Assembly: GCA_018340805.1 (NCBI GenBank)
Contig: JACMZG010000008.1
Coordinates: forward strand, 27,129,411 to 27,193,410
Direction of reading: 5' to 3'
Length of the DNA: 64,000 bases
From: Microvelia longipes
Lineage: Eukaryota > Arthropoda > Insecta > Hemiptera > Veliidae
Below are positions 24,001-34,005 of this stretch, piece after piece (position 1 is the stretch's first letter; every line of letters begins with the position of its first letter). The notes under the pieces are model-generated. The model ran no database searches. It was not told where the DNA came from and worked only from the letters and a program-made list of their open reading frames with translations. The translations under genes were made by a program, and so were the position numbers.

Positions 24001-27000
24001 GATACATAAGAAATGAAAAAAAAAAAAACAGAAAAATTAAAACTACACTACACTCTTTGGCAACAAATAAGCCCATTTAATGTCTAGAGTTATGATGGTG
24101 AGCAGGAATATATTTGACTATCCTGGCTAGTGTTTCTGAGTAAAATAATAATAACTTGTCATCCTTTCAAAGGGTATTTTTAAGAATGTTAGGAACCCCA
24201 ATATTTCTGAAAGGAGACACAGGCAGGTTGGAAACTTAACATCCACCCTTTATTATAAAAATTAATCATGACATATTTAGAAAACATAAATTTCTTATTT
24301 GATGTATATTGTATTTTTAAAATACATTGTTAGCATTTTAATAAAAATGGAGGAAAAGTGATAAAAGATTTATTAATTATATCTTGATCTCAAAATAATT
24401 TTACACTACTGATACTCTTTTTTAAAAATAAATGAAACATACTTTTCTCTTGAAGAAGATGGCTCAGATTCAGGTTTAGTCTTTTTCCAACCACTCCTAG
24501 GCATATCTCTAGAACCTCTCAAACGTTCCAATCTTTCATTAATATCACTTGATCTTTTGCTTCTATTAGATGTATTTTCCTGGGCATCATCGTAATTATC
24601 GGAATCTGAAGGCTTTTTAAATCCTCTTGGTTTGTCATCAGAGTCATCAGGCTTCCTGAAACTTGTTCTTTTATCAATTCTGTCGGAACTTTCAGATTCT
24701 GGTGTCCTAAAACTTCTTGAATCTCTTTTCTTATAATCTTCATTGTAGTCTCTACTTTTCTCATCTCTATCATTGTTACTCCTCACTCCGTCTCTACTAC
24801 TGTTTCTCTTCTGTTCATCTCTATCATTATATTTTTTCCTTTCAACTCTATTTCTATCCTGTCTCCATAGATCTTTTCTCTGTTCATCACTGTTAATGTC
24901 TTTTCTCCATTCCTTATCATTATCTTGTCTATATCTGTCATCAGTGTCAGGTCTTCTAAAGCCTCTATCACCTCTTTCTCTATACTTGTTTTCATAATTA
25001 GAATCACTTCTACTAGGACCAGCAGTTCCATACCTTTGTCTTGATTTGGTATTTATTTTATTTTCTGCTTCTTTGATTAAATTTTGAAGTTTTTCTAGAG
25101 ACTAAAAACAAAAGTAATTTATAAATAAAATTAATATATAAATGAAAATATCACACCATTATTACACATATAATCTAGCCAATTTCATACAATTGTACTA
25201 TAAAAAAGTAGCAGAAAGTAGTTACTTGATAGCACCATCCTGGCTGATGAAGTAAAAGACATTTTTTGATTGAAATAAATTGATCTGTTTGCTAAAGATA
25301 TAATATAATATAATCCTGGTCACATTTTGCAATTTGTCTGAGAAAAATTTTTGAAATGATTTATTGGTTGATTTTTTAAATAATTTATAAAAATGCAATT
25401 AAATTTAAAAAAATTGGGTACAGGGTACCTCAGAACTTTTTCTCATCAAGGATCGCTATGCACATCCTTCCTACTATGGACTAGCTTCGCTTATCCTCAG
25501 ATAATAAATACATCTGTTTCATTCTAGGAGTCGCCCATCCAGGCACTGGCCACGCTCGATGCTGCTTAACTTTTATTATTCACCAAATTTCATGGATATA
25601 CTTGTTGTATTAAAATGAAACTTTTTTACAATTTTTTAAAAAAGTCATTGGATAAAAATTGAACTAATGCTGATAATGAGATGAAACTTAGGACGTATGT
25701 TAGTCTTATACATGGCTACATGCGTTTCAAATTTCAATCAGATCGCATAATTTTTACGCGTTTTATGATTTTTCAAAATTTTTGCTGAGTCAGTATTGCG
25801 GGTTAATGACATCATAAAAAATATTTTCTGAATAGCACAACTACAGCTGTAGTAACTTTGTTTTTGTGCAAAGTTTAAACTCTCTAGCCTAAATACACTG
25901 GGAGCTGTGATAATAACAGACACACATACAGACCTACAACTTTGCGAAAAGCACTCAGGAGGCCTTAAAAACAGAAACTGATGATTCCGGTGACATCCTA
26001 GTTTCGGATTTTTTGCAAACACAATAATTTTCCTATATACCTATGGTATAAATTAGGAAAAGTAAAAAGAACCTAAAAATATGATTAAAATTATCAGACT
26101 TACACCCCACACAGGAGCTACAACTTCTTCTAATGACCTGTTTTCTTCCAAAGCAGTTTGTTTAGCCCTCTCTAAAGCTTTCCGTAGCCATCCTAGACCA
26201 AGATCTCCCACAGATCCAGATAATTTATTTGAGTCTTTTAATTCATGGGGTAGCCCAGTCCCTCCATCTTTCCAGTAAGGGTTCAATTCTCGGTCACTTT
26301 TTCCCATCTATTTCAAAAAAAAAATAAGCCAACTAACATTAATATTTTGAGGTAAAGTAAATGGACACAATATTTAGACAAGGCATTTGATTTTGACACT
26401 CGATTTTGGCCCGGGCTATGCTCTAAGATTTTATGAATAGTATTTGTATTAGAAAGATTTCACCAACTTTAATTAATTCCTAGACTGTAGTAGGTACAGC
26501 CCACCTGTGGTTGTTCCCGCAGGGTGTATACCCTGATGGGCCGGAAGGCCCAAAAACGGGCATTTTATTTGATTAAATATTCTACTCATGTGAAATAGAA
26601 TACAAACAAAAAGATTCTGCTTATAATTAAAATCATTAACAGGTAGATTTTATTTGATTTTTGCAATGAGCAAACTTTATAAGCTTTAACTAAAAGTGAA
26701 GAAAGTCCACTTCTTATATTAACAACTTTTTATGATCCCTCATAAAAGTAAATATATAATCTAGTTTTAAAATTGATCTACCCAATTATATATAAAAAAA
26801 ACTTACTTCATCAATGTTAACTTTGTCCAGGTCAACCTTTTCTTTCTTTGGTTTGATGTCTGCTCTGCTAACAGTAGCGAACAAATCATCTGCATTTGAA
26901 AGCCAGTCATCTCTCACTAATTGTTTAGGTGGAGGTGACGAAGACTTTTCTTTTTCAACCCACTCATCTTCATTATTACTTGAGCTCTCCTAAAAAGAAT

Positions 27001-29602
27001 TAAACACATTTTAACCCTTTGACCGAGGCACACATTACAATTTTTATACCGAGGTTGGCATAAAGTGAAGGGGAAAGAGCGTGGTCAGTCTGAACCAATA
27101 TAATTCTTTCCCTCACAGATTTTTGGTGCGCTGTCAATTGATTTTAGCCGTGTGTCGTATTATAGTCCTCATAATTATTTTGGACCTATTCCTCCTAAAA
27201 ATCAGTAATAAGGGAAGAGGAATGTGACAGATTTGCCTTAACATAGAAGTGCTAGAAGATTGGTTCCTTGTATATGTTTTATTTTATATATCAATGTTTA
27301 TCAACATTGATTTGGTCTTTTAAGTAAGTTGATTTCCCCTTTCTCAAAATGACTGTACTTGTTAAAACTTGACAAAAAAGTAGTAATGCTTTTTTTCTTC
27401 CTGAATGCTCGCTTCCTTCCTAAACAATCTTTCTTGTTTAAAGCTTGGTTTATGCTTTATCACCTGATCAGTAGTGTAACAACTTATTATTCAATTTTAT
27501 CTGGATTTTGAAAGGAAATAAGTGCCCAAAATGTCACCAAATATTAAATATTGCTCAAAATATTAACTTGCAAATTCTTTGAGTAACAAAATTGTAAGAA
27601 AATTGAGTAATAATCAGTACTGTAATTGCCAAGGGGATGAAGCATAAAACGAAAATCTTAAGCAAAAAATAGATAGTTGAGTCATTCACACATCCGTGCC
27701 AGATTTCTTCAGCTTGCTCAATTTTTCCTAAACATAAACACCATAAGAGAACTTTTACAGGTACCTCATTCTGCCTAGGTAACTACCTTACTACCTGGGA
27801 GTGTAAAATGTAACATCATTCTACCTGCTTACCTGAACTGAACACCAACTCAATGTTTTACATTTTTTTATGTCCTATCTAATTTCATTTAGCTTCACTG
27901 TATACTACAGTCCATCGTTTAGTTTAAAAATCCCCAAGGTCATAAGTATTTTGGAGATTAACCAATCAGAGAAGCCGCTGCCAACCTCTCACTTAAAAGG
28001 AGAAAAAAAATCCCTACCACAATAACCGCTGTAGGGAAAAAACCTTCTTCCCGGCAATCGGTCACTTTGTTTGTGGTTCTTCTTTTGATTACATCATTTT
28101 GAAAACTACTTTCAAATTAATCTTAAAAATGATATTTTAAAATAAAACTACACAAAAGAATTGTAAAAAAACATTGCCAAGAAAGTACGGGTAAAATAAC
28201 CTGATTTGTTTACATAGTTTTTTCCCGCTCCCTTCTTGCAGGGATTTTTTTTTCTTAAGAATCAGTGGTGTCTAAACTGACCTGTCAAGATTTTTAAACT
28301 AAACGATATACTGTTTAACAATGGCTGCCACTCTGCAACTGACAGAAAATTGTCAAATGTCATAATATTTTGTAAACAAACCCTCTGTGTTTCATTTGCA
28401 CCCGAAAAATAAAAATTTAATGTTTTTGTTATTGTTTTGTACGAATTTCTTACTTCGTACACAAAAGGGGTTTGGCAGGAGGTAGAACCCCAACTGTTAA
28501 CACAGCATTTTTAACACATAGTTTATATTCTACCTTGATGAAATATGAGTTTCATGGTTGAACCCCGGGTTCAACATTTCATTCTATTTAGAATATTTTT
28601 AAAAACATGAACTATTCTTTCCTTATTTTGTGTCCACTATTTATATTTATAACTGCTTTAACCTACAAGTTAGTGTTTTATTAAACGAGGTATACGCGGC
28701 AAGGAACAACAGAAAAAGAAAAAACACTGCTCTTATGAAAATGGCGAAGAACCAATATCATAAGCAGCATTTATTACTGCGAACCTTAAGAAAAAGGTAT
28801 CTAAATAAATTCATTATGAAATACATATGTCTATTAAATAACCAAAGAAATTAAAAGCAATTATAATTATAAAATACCTGACTTTGGACACCGGGTTCAA
28901 CCCCGACAAGTGTCTACACGACACATTATCGGGATTCAACCTACAAATTATCAGTGTTCAACACCAGTTTGAACCCCCGTGTATACGGAGTAAAATTGAT
29001 GTCGAGGATTCAACCTGGTGTTCATCCCAGTGTACAACACATTGTGTAGATGAAGTATATGTTCACACACGGGGTTTGGCAGGTGGTTCAACCCCAACTG
29101 TTCACACAGTATTTCTCACTGTAAAAAAGGAGTTTCAGGGTGAATCCCATATTCAATCCCATTCACATGAAAACTGCCAGGGTGTTGAACCCCCTGCCAA
29201 ACCCCGCATCTGAACAAAGTAATTGATCAACATAGTGTGTAAAAGCCTAATCGACTAAACTTTTCTTCTTTTGACATTTCTGGTCATATCAAAAGCCCAA
29301 AATTCTCGAGTAAAGTGACTTGGTAAACTTATCCCACAGAATTTTAAAATATATTTTTGTTAGGTTCACTTGTTGTTCTATTTCAAAATAGATATAATTT
29401 AGAAATTAGATTTCTCATTGCCTCCTTCTGACTCTAGTGATACGGTAAAGGGGATTCAAGTGTTAAAAGGTCCTACAGAAAATGTTGAAAAGGTAATAAA
29501 TAAATTTTAATAAATCAATACCGAAGTAGTAGAGGTCCTCCTTTTCTTTTTCTTCTCTTTTTTGTGTTTTTTTTCTTTCTTGTGCTTCTTATGTCCTCCC
29601 AT
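18050..29602 (-). CDS. Cwf19l2: CWF19-like protein 2 (CwfJ family, spliceosome-associated)
   Basis: Twelve coding exons join in frame: 29602-29522, 26989-26807, 26307-26104, 25101-24443, 23979-23808, 23277-23026, 22039-21977, 21671-21474, 21338-21222, 20402-20247, 19942-19760 and 18187-18050; 801 aa. Seen: a Lys-rich N-terminus ([10 protein letters not shown]), [12 protein letters not shown], the conserved [14 protein letters not shown] segment, a long Arg/Asp/Ser-rich low-complexity region in exon 4, KLAAKILKAE-like [21 protein letters not shown] (584-587) and [11 protein letters not shown] (617-627) of CwfJ C-terminal domain 1 (HIT-like), then the second CwfJ domain in exons 11-12. Known: CwfJ/Cwf19 proteins associate with late spliceosomes, and the yeast relative Drn1 works with lariat debranching enzyme. 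The start is supported by frame continuity and a preceding splice acceptor. Confidence 0.95.
18280..18442. repeat. 31-bp tandem repeat
   Basis: A 31-bp unit, GTTAATCTTAAATAATTATT followed by AAGATTATTTA, is repeated exactly at 18361, 18392 and 18423, with a degenerate copy before. It lies in the last CWF19L2 intron, close to its 3' splice site. It is itself rich in TTAAGATT/AATCTTAA inverted motifs. Confidence 0.8.
20458..21148. mobile_element. DNA transposon remnant with TCCAGGAGCC-type ends, copy 1
   Basis: Left end TCCAGGTGCCGGACCTGAAA and right end (reverse complement TTCAGGAGCCTGACCTGAAA) continue to ATGTGATTC/GTGTGATTC, an imperfect inverted repeat of about 35 bp. The 691-bp interior matches a second copy at 52462-53022 (shared CTTGAAATAA.TAG.TTCCTGTT and GTCTAGTTATC blocks). 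It lies between CWF19L2 exons 9 and 10. No ORF. Confidence 0.65.
22190..22690 (-). mobile_element. 5S-like composite repeat, copy 2
   Basis: Minus-strand copy in the CWF19L2 intron between exons 6 and 7. It runs from GGGTACCTCGGA near 22207, through a diverged 5S-like segment at about 22328-22382 (CACCTATCCAGGTACTGACC as seen on plus), to CCTATGGTATAAACGAGG near 22680. Confidence 0.6.
25400..26060 (-). mobile_element. 5S-like composite repeat, copy 3 (most complete)
   Basis: Read on the minus strand it opens with TTTATACCATAGGTATATAG, then a GTGTTTGC block, an AGGCCTCCTGAGTGCTTTTC block, CTCCCAGTGTATTTAGGCTA, a long middle with ATGACGTCA-like (ATGATGTCATTAACCCG) sequence, then the 5S-like segment at about 25522-25574 and the GAAAAAGTTCTGAGGTACCC end. 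It is about 660 bp and lies in the intron between CWF19L2 exons 3 and 4. It is the best reference copy for the family in this window. Confidence 0.7.
27040..27165 (-). mobile_element. ACACACGG-TIR element fragment, copy C
   Basis: This matches the first 120 bp of copy A in reverse orientation: CCGAGGTTGGCATAAAGTG..., TTCTTTCCCTCACAGATTTT, and the end ATTTTAGCCGTGTGTCGTAT. Only one end is present. It lies in CWF19L2 intron 1. Confidence 0.65.
27908..28312. mobile_element. MITE with ATCGTTTAGTTTAAAAATC ends
   Basis: The left end CATCGTTTAGTTTAAAAATC and the right end are reverse complements over about 25 bp; a second inverted pair, AAAAAAAATCCCT and GCAGGGATTTTTTTT, lies inside. About 405 bp, no ORF, in CWF19L2 intron 1. 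Confidence 0.5.
28455..29222. mobile_element. GGGGTTTGGCAGG-family element, copies 2 and 3
   Basis: Two blocks (28455-28580 and 28885-29222) carry the same inverted motif set: GGGGTTTGGCAGGTGGTTCA with ACCCCAACTGTTCACACAG, and its reverse GGTGTTGAACCCCCTGCCAA. The last 150 bp (29068-29214) form a clear foldback. Between the blocks, 28681-28850 encodes a short basic stretch ([11 protein letters not shown]...[14 protein letters not shown]) that may be a remnant of a transposon protein. The two blocks may be the ends of one roughly 770-bp element, with the copy at 12010-12245 a deleted version. Confidence 0.5.
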
Positions 29603-29608
29603 TATTAA

Positions 29609-29830
29609 GCTAAAATATTATTACAACTACAAAATTAATTTATTGACCCATGTAACGTACTTATTACAAGGTAAGGCTCTCACAAGAACTAAAAACAGTT
29701 ATCATCAGCAACACAACAAACTTTTTGAACTTACCGCCAGTGATTTAACTTTCAAGATGGCGGAGTATTGTTTTTTTTCATTCATTCAAAGTGCTTATTA
29801 CTTAACGTTGTCCATATCTGGGTAAAATAA
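29609..29830 (-). promoter_or_regulatory. Predicted CWF19L2 5' noncoding exon and YY1-like site
   Basis: On the minus strand a strong donor (CTGGCG|GTAAGT) occurs at 29735, and a matching acceptor (ATATTTTAG) sits just before the start codon, the exon resuming at 29609. Upstream of the donor, at 29763-29754, is CCGCCATCTT, a good YY1-type core-promoter element (AAGATGGCGG on plus). Together they suggest a short 5' UTR exon ending at 29735, spliced to the coding exon 1. The transcription start is not determined. Confidence 0.5.
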
Positions 29831-30158
29831 AATATGACATCATACTGTCCTAGCTTGTCGGTTAGGGCAGCGTAATGTTACATTTTAACGATTTTAAAAA
29901 TCTTTCATTATACTTTAATTAAAATATAAATAATGATAAAACCCTAATAAACAAGGAATACAACGAAAATTTAGAAATAAAGTAACACATTTCATTATAT
30001 AAAGTATATTTAAAAAATTAAGTAATAATTTACAAATTAATAGATAACATAAAAACTATAAACCTCTTTTATGAAAGTTATCAGACTTAACTGAACACGA
30101 TAGTGCTGGCGGTGTATCAAAATTTAAGAAGTGTATCTTCAGTACTTGTAATTATAAG

Positions 30159-30164
30159 TTTATT
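30159..30164 (-). terminator. Poly(A) signal overlapping the stop codon of the H1-like gene
   Basis: The last codons read AAA TAA A, so AATAAA overlaps the stop codon itself. No histone 3' stem-loop is visible downstream. If this hexamer is used, the 3' UTR would be only about 10-30 nt. No better AATAAA was seen in the next 150 nt. Confidence 0.4.
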
Positions 30165-31092
30165 TTGATTTAGCAGGTTTCTTTTTAGTTGGAGTTTTCT
30201 TGACCTTAGAGGATTTGGAAGCTGCTTTTTTAGGTGTTTTTTTCTTAGCGGGGGATTTTTTAGCCGCTACTTTCTTCTTCGGGGTTGATTTTTTCGTTGC
30301 CGGAGATTCGGACTTATTTAGATTTGTTGTTGACTCAGCTAAACTGTAAGTGTTGATTTTAGGTTGAATAAGTACACCACTAAGTACTGCTTCTTCAAGA
30401 CATTGATTTATGTCATTTAAGGATACCTCAGCTTCTTTACCATGGGCATATTCGATGAATTTTGTTATAGCTTTAGCAGATGACCCATTTTTTTCTTTCA
30501 AAGCAACAATTGCATCTATAACCATCTGCAAAGTAGTAGACGTTTTTATCTCAGGGGTCTTCTTTTCTTTTTTAGGAGCTGGTGATTTCTTTTTCGCGGG
30601 TGATTTCTTTGCTGCTGGTGATTTCTTTTTCGCGGGTGATTTCTTTGTCGCAGGTAATTTTTTCTTCGGTTTAGATGCCTCTGCTGGGATAGATTTTAAT
30701 ACCTTTTTTCCTGCTGCCGAGTCTGCTAATATAAAAGTGCCGCCTAACCCACCACCATTTGGCTGAAGAATAGAACCACTTTTAATTCCAGCGCTTATAT
30801 TCTTTTTGATATCGGGTAACATCTCCTCGGTATCAACTTTATATGCGGCTGCGATAAACTTTTTAATAGACCTAACAGACGATCCATTTTTTTCTTTTAG
30901 ACCAGCAATAGCATCCATTACCATTACTTTCGTATTCGGAGCGGATAAAACATCTTTATCGTTGAACGAAGATGATTCATGTTTTTTCTTTGCTGCACCT
31001 TTAGCTTTCTTCGGAGAAGGCTTCGCTTTAGATTTCTTCGAAGCAGTCTTGGACGAGGACTTAACGACACTGGGACCTGTTTTACGCTTCAT
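30160..31092 (-). CDS. Linker-histone-like protein with two H15 globular domains
   Basis: Single exon, 310 aa. Seen: a Lys/Ser/Ala-rich basic N-tail (1-50); a first globular domain at about 52-124 with VMVMDAIAGLKEKNGSS, an IKKFI helix and the GGGLGGTF wing; a basic linker (129-183) with repeated SPAKKK/SPAAKK units; a second globular domain at about 185-253 with VIDAIVALKEKNGSS, ITKFIEYA and GVLIQPK, lacking the glycine-rich wing; and a basic C-tail (260-310). Known: H15 winged-helix domains bind nucleosomal DNA at the dyad, and most animal H1 proteins have one. Two are known in yeast Hho1. The shared KEKNGSS core suggests internal duplication. The start is the only upstream ATG in frame with a basic tail. 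No stem-loop, so probably polyadenylated and replication-independent. Confidence 0.88.
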   Translation of the reverse strand: MKRKTGPSVVKSSSKTASKKSKAKPSPKKAKGAAKKKHESSSFNDKDVLSAPNTKVMVMDAIAGLKEKNGSSVRSIKKFIAAAYKVDTEEMLPDIKKNISAGIKSGSILQPNGGGLGGTFILADSAAGKKVLKSIPAEASKPKKKLPATKKSPAKKKSPAAKKSPAKKKSPAPKKEKKTPEIKTSTTLQMVIDAIVALKEKNGSSAKAITKFIEYAHGKEAEVSLNDINQCLEEAVLSGVLIQPKINTYSLAESTTNLNKSESPATKKSTPKKKVAAKKSPAKKKTPKKAASKSSKVKKTPTKKKPAKSK

Positions 31093-31139
31093 GATACTAC
31101 ACTATAATATCCTTTATCTATGTACTACACTAACTTAAA

Positions 31140-31720
31140 CAGCTGAATGATAACAAACCTCCCCACTCTTCCGGTTTTGTCTAAAAGAACATTCCTTCAC
31201 GAAAGCAGCCAATATACAAAGCCTGTGTTTCTCTTTCGGATACAATAAATCTATATATGTTATATGAAAATGTATGCTTACTTTTTTCTTAATTATTTAT
31301 TTATTATTTGAATATTGAAATTGAAATAATTATCTTTAATATTTATACTAATGTGGATTTGTGATACCATGTTTATTTTAAAAGACTTGAGTTAAAGAAC
31401 CAGATTAGAATTCGTGAGACCATCTAAATTCATTAATTTGGCTCTCTATTTTAATAAAGTGAACTTATGACCCTATATGTTTATTTTTAAGCACCTTTGA
31501 TCTGAATTAACGATATTAAAAGTAGCAAAAATTATTTATCATTAATAATTAACAATTTAAGATGTAACATACGTAGTAAATAAATGTTAAGGTTTGACTT
31601 TTAGTTCTGCTTCAATATTTCTTGTTAAAAGTTGAAAACTTTCAAGCTCTATATTTTAATTTTTATATGTGTAGATGAATCATACTTTTCTTGAATCCTT
31701 TATGGTTTATTTTAAAAAAA
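31140..31720. other. Region upstream of the H1-like gene; promoter not resolved
   Basis: An inverted CCAAT-type sequence (AGCCAATAT on plus at about 31207) and an AT-rich TATATA stretch near 31253 lie upstream of the H1-like start. Beyond 31300 I see only AT-rich DNA with no gene. Confidence 0.3.
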
Positions 31721-31724
31721 CTTA

Positions 31725-32640
31725 GAGTTGATTAATTAAAAAAGCATTTGATATAATATGCAATGGGCTTTGAGTGATATCACCAAAAAGATATAAATAT
31801 CTAAATGCAGACTTTGGAGATTCTGTCCTGAAATGCATGTCGCACATGCAGTACGATAATAGACTAGAGCTGAAATATTTCGTTAAAACTGGATTTTAGA
31901 AGTTTGAATTTACTAAACAGGCATTTAATATAATTTGCAATGGGCTTTGACTGATATCACCTTAAACCGCAGAACTGGAGTTTGTAGATAGCAATAATCA
32001 TAAATATATATATACTAGAGAGGGCATAGCCTATCTCAATACATTTAAAGACCTGAAACATCGTTTTGGGGCTCTCAGGGGCCCTGTGTAACCTCATTAA
32101 AACCTCCTTCAAGAGTAAGTAAAGGTTATTATAAATCAATTGCTTTCGGCTTTCCGCTCATTGTTTGTGTTTTGATAGGTAATTTTAGCGTTCTTCTATA
32201 TATGTTACTGTCATTGTGTACTGATTATTTGATTATATTGAAAATCGAAGGTTGTCAGGTTATTTTTCAATGTTTCAAAATTTTGCACGTTTTATTGGAT
32301 CAATTTTATTAATATGATATTATATAGTTTATTTTATTATTCGAACGTGGTCATGTAACTTTTTCGATGTCCGAAATTTATTGATTTAAGAATTATCTAT
32401 ATATTTTATAGATTATCTACATCGATTTAGGGATTATCTATATATTTTACACATAGAGATATATACTAGAGGGGGCATAGCCTATCTTAATACATTGAGA
32501 GACCTGAAACATTTTTAGTGGGGCTCTCAGGGGCTCTGTGTAACCTCATTGAAACCTCCTCTAAGAGGGAGTTAAGGTTATAATTAATCAATTGTTTTCG
32601 GCTTCCCGCAGATTGTTTGTGTTGTGATTTGTATTTTAAA
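31725..32640. repeat. Two pairs of direct duplications
   Basis: A block with GCAATGGGCTTTGAGTGATA at about 31760 recurs at about 31940. A larger block starting ACTAGAGAGGGCATAGCCTA at 32014 recurs at about 32464, about 445 bp later, and runs through GGGGCTCTCAGGGG, GTAACCTCATT and TTTCGGCTT. The copies are diverged. No ORF spans them. Confidence 0.65.
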
Positions 32641-33145
32641 CATTCTACTATATAATTTTTACTGTTTTTTTTGTTCTGTTTATTTGATGATAATGATAAT
32701 CGAATGTGGTCAGGTTACTTTTTCGATGTTTCAAAATTCAACCAATAGGGCCCATCTAGTAATATATTTCTATGATTTTACAGATTAATAGATTATCTAT
32801 ATATTTTATACATTTATGGATTATCTATATTTTATAGATTTATAGAGTACTATATCGACTTAGGATTATCTATATATTTTATAGATTTATAGAGTACTAT
32901 ATCGACTTAGGGATTATCTATATATTTTATAGATTAATAGATTATCTATATATTTTACATATTTATTGATTATCTATATCGATTTAGGGATTATCTATAT
33001 ATTTTATATATTTATAGATTATCTATATCGATTTAGGGATTATCTATATATTTTATAGATTTATAGAGTATCTATATCAATTTAGGGATTTTCTATATAT
33101 TTTATAGATTATCCATACTGAATTAGGGATTATCTAATATCTTTA
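32390..33145. repeat. AT-rich minisatellite
   Basis: Many imperfect units of the type GGGATTATCTATATATTTTA followed by TAGATTTATAGAGTA and a variable CTATATCGA(C/T)TTA segment. One pair is spaced 47 bp (32851 and 32898); others vary. It ends near 33145. Confidence 0.8.
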
Positions 33146-33149
33146 TGCC

Positions 33150-33834
33150 TAAAGAGTACAGAGGCCTCAGTGCCTAATGGCAAGCTGGAGAAAAAGTGAA
33201 CGCACTCTTTTGCCAATAGTACTTTAGCCAAGAGATAGCACTACGTGCAAAATCAGAATTGCCACTGGATCTAAGGGCTATTAAACTCACTCTTGTATGC
33301 ACTTGGCACAACATCGCCATTCTTAACCATAGTATATAAGATTCTTAGAATGCATTTTCACATAGAACACTTCTTACTATTTCTAGCTTTGCATTATTGC
33401 GGATTGCTTTTCTTACCTAAAATTCCCTAAGCTGAGTTCTTATAACCGTCCTATAAGACTAGGTAAAAATCTGTGGTTATAGTATGCATTTCCCAACTGA
33501 CAGGCAATTGCATATTGATCTTGAGTCAGGAATGTTTATTAAAGTGATGAGAAGTCCTTTTTTTACCGTTCCTCATACTGAAGGTATCTACAAATAGTAT
33601 ATTGTGTCTGCTCTAAAAATGCGAAACCGAGATTTTATCTGAATTATCTATTTCAGATATGAAGAAGTCTAGTGAAATGAAGAAGTCCCGAGTGACAACA
33701 ACAGTCACTCCGGACTTCCCTGCCTATTCTGACTAACGAAGACATACGTCGAAAGTTTTCAAACCCATGAAACCTCGTCGTTTCACCTCCTGTAAGTTAT
33801 TATTATATTATATTTCTAGTATCTTCCTTTTTCC

Positions 33835-33840
<6 letters not shown>
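33150..33840. other. Gene-free segment with a partial composite-repeat block
   Basis: 33600-33660 carries a diverged 5' part of the composite repeat (TATTGTGTCTGC...GAAACCGAGATTTTATCTGA). A 26-codon open frame from 33658 follows directly, but it begins inside the repeat and has no family resemblance. Nothing else was recognised. Confidence 0.35.
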
Positions 33841-33905
<65 letters not shown>

Positions 33906-33906
33906 A
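33838..33906. repeat. (TA)n microsatellite
   Basis: Interrupted TA dinucleotide repeat of about 68 bp. Confidence 0.95.
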
Positions 33907-34005
33907 AATTTATACCGTAGGTATATAGGAAAAGTATTGTGTTGTCATAAAACCAGAAACCGGGATTTCACCTGAATTATCCGTTTCAGGTGTTTTAAGA
34001 CCTAT
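33905..34005 (+). repeat. 5' fragment of the composite repeat
   Basis: TTTATACCGTAGGTATATAG, GAAAAGTATTGTGTT, CCGGGATTTCACCTGAATTA and CCGTTTCAGGTGTTTTAAG match the start of the family. No 5S-like segment follows. Confidence 0.6.

Noticed and set aside
24519..25031. Several overlapping frames in both strands around CWF19L2 exon 4
   Set aside because: Shadows of the low-complexity Arg/Asp/Ser exon; only one frame continues through both splice junctions.
26465..26560. GC-rich block with GGGCCGGAAGGCCC hairpin as an RNA gene
   Set aside because: Only a short hairpin and no family signature; probably part of a repeat in the CWF19L2 intron.
30410..31138. Two plus-strand open frames opposite the H1-like gene
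   Set aside because: They are antisense shadows of the lysine-rich histone codons (TTT/TTC-rich), with no domain of their own.
33658..33738. Short ORF MKKSSEMKKSR... as a terminal exon
   Set aside because: Its apparent splice acceptor lies inside a known composite-repeat block; no upstream exon or family match.
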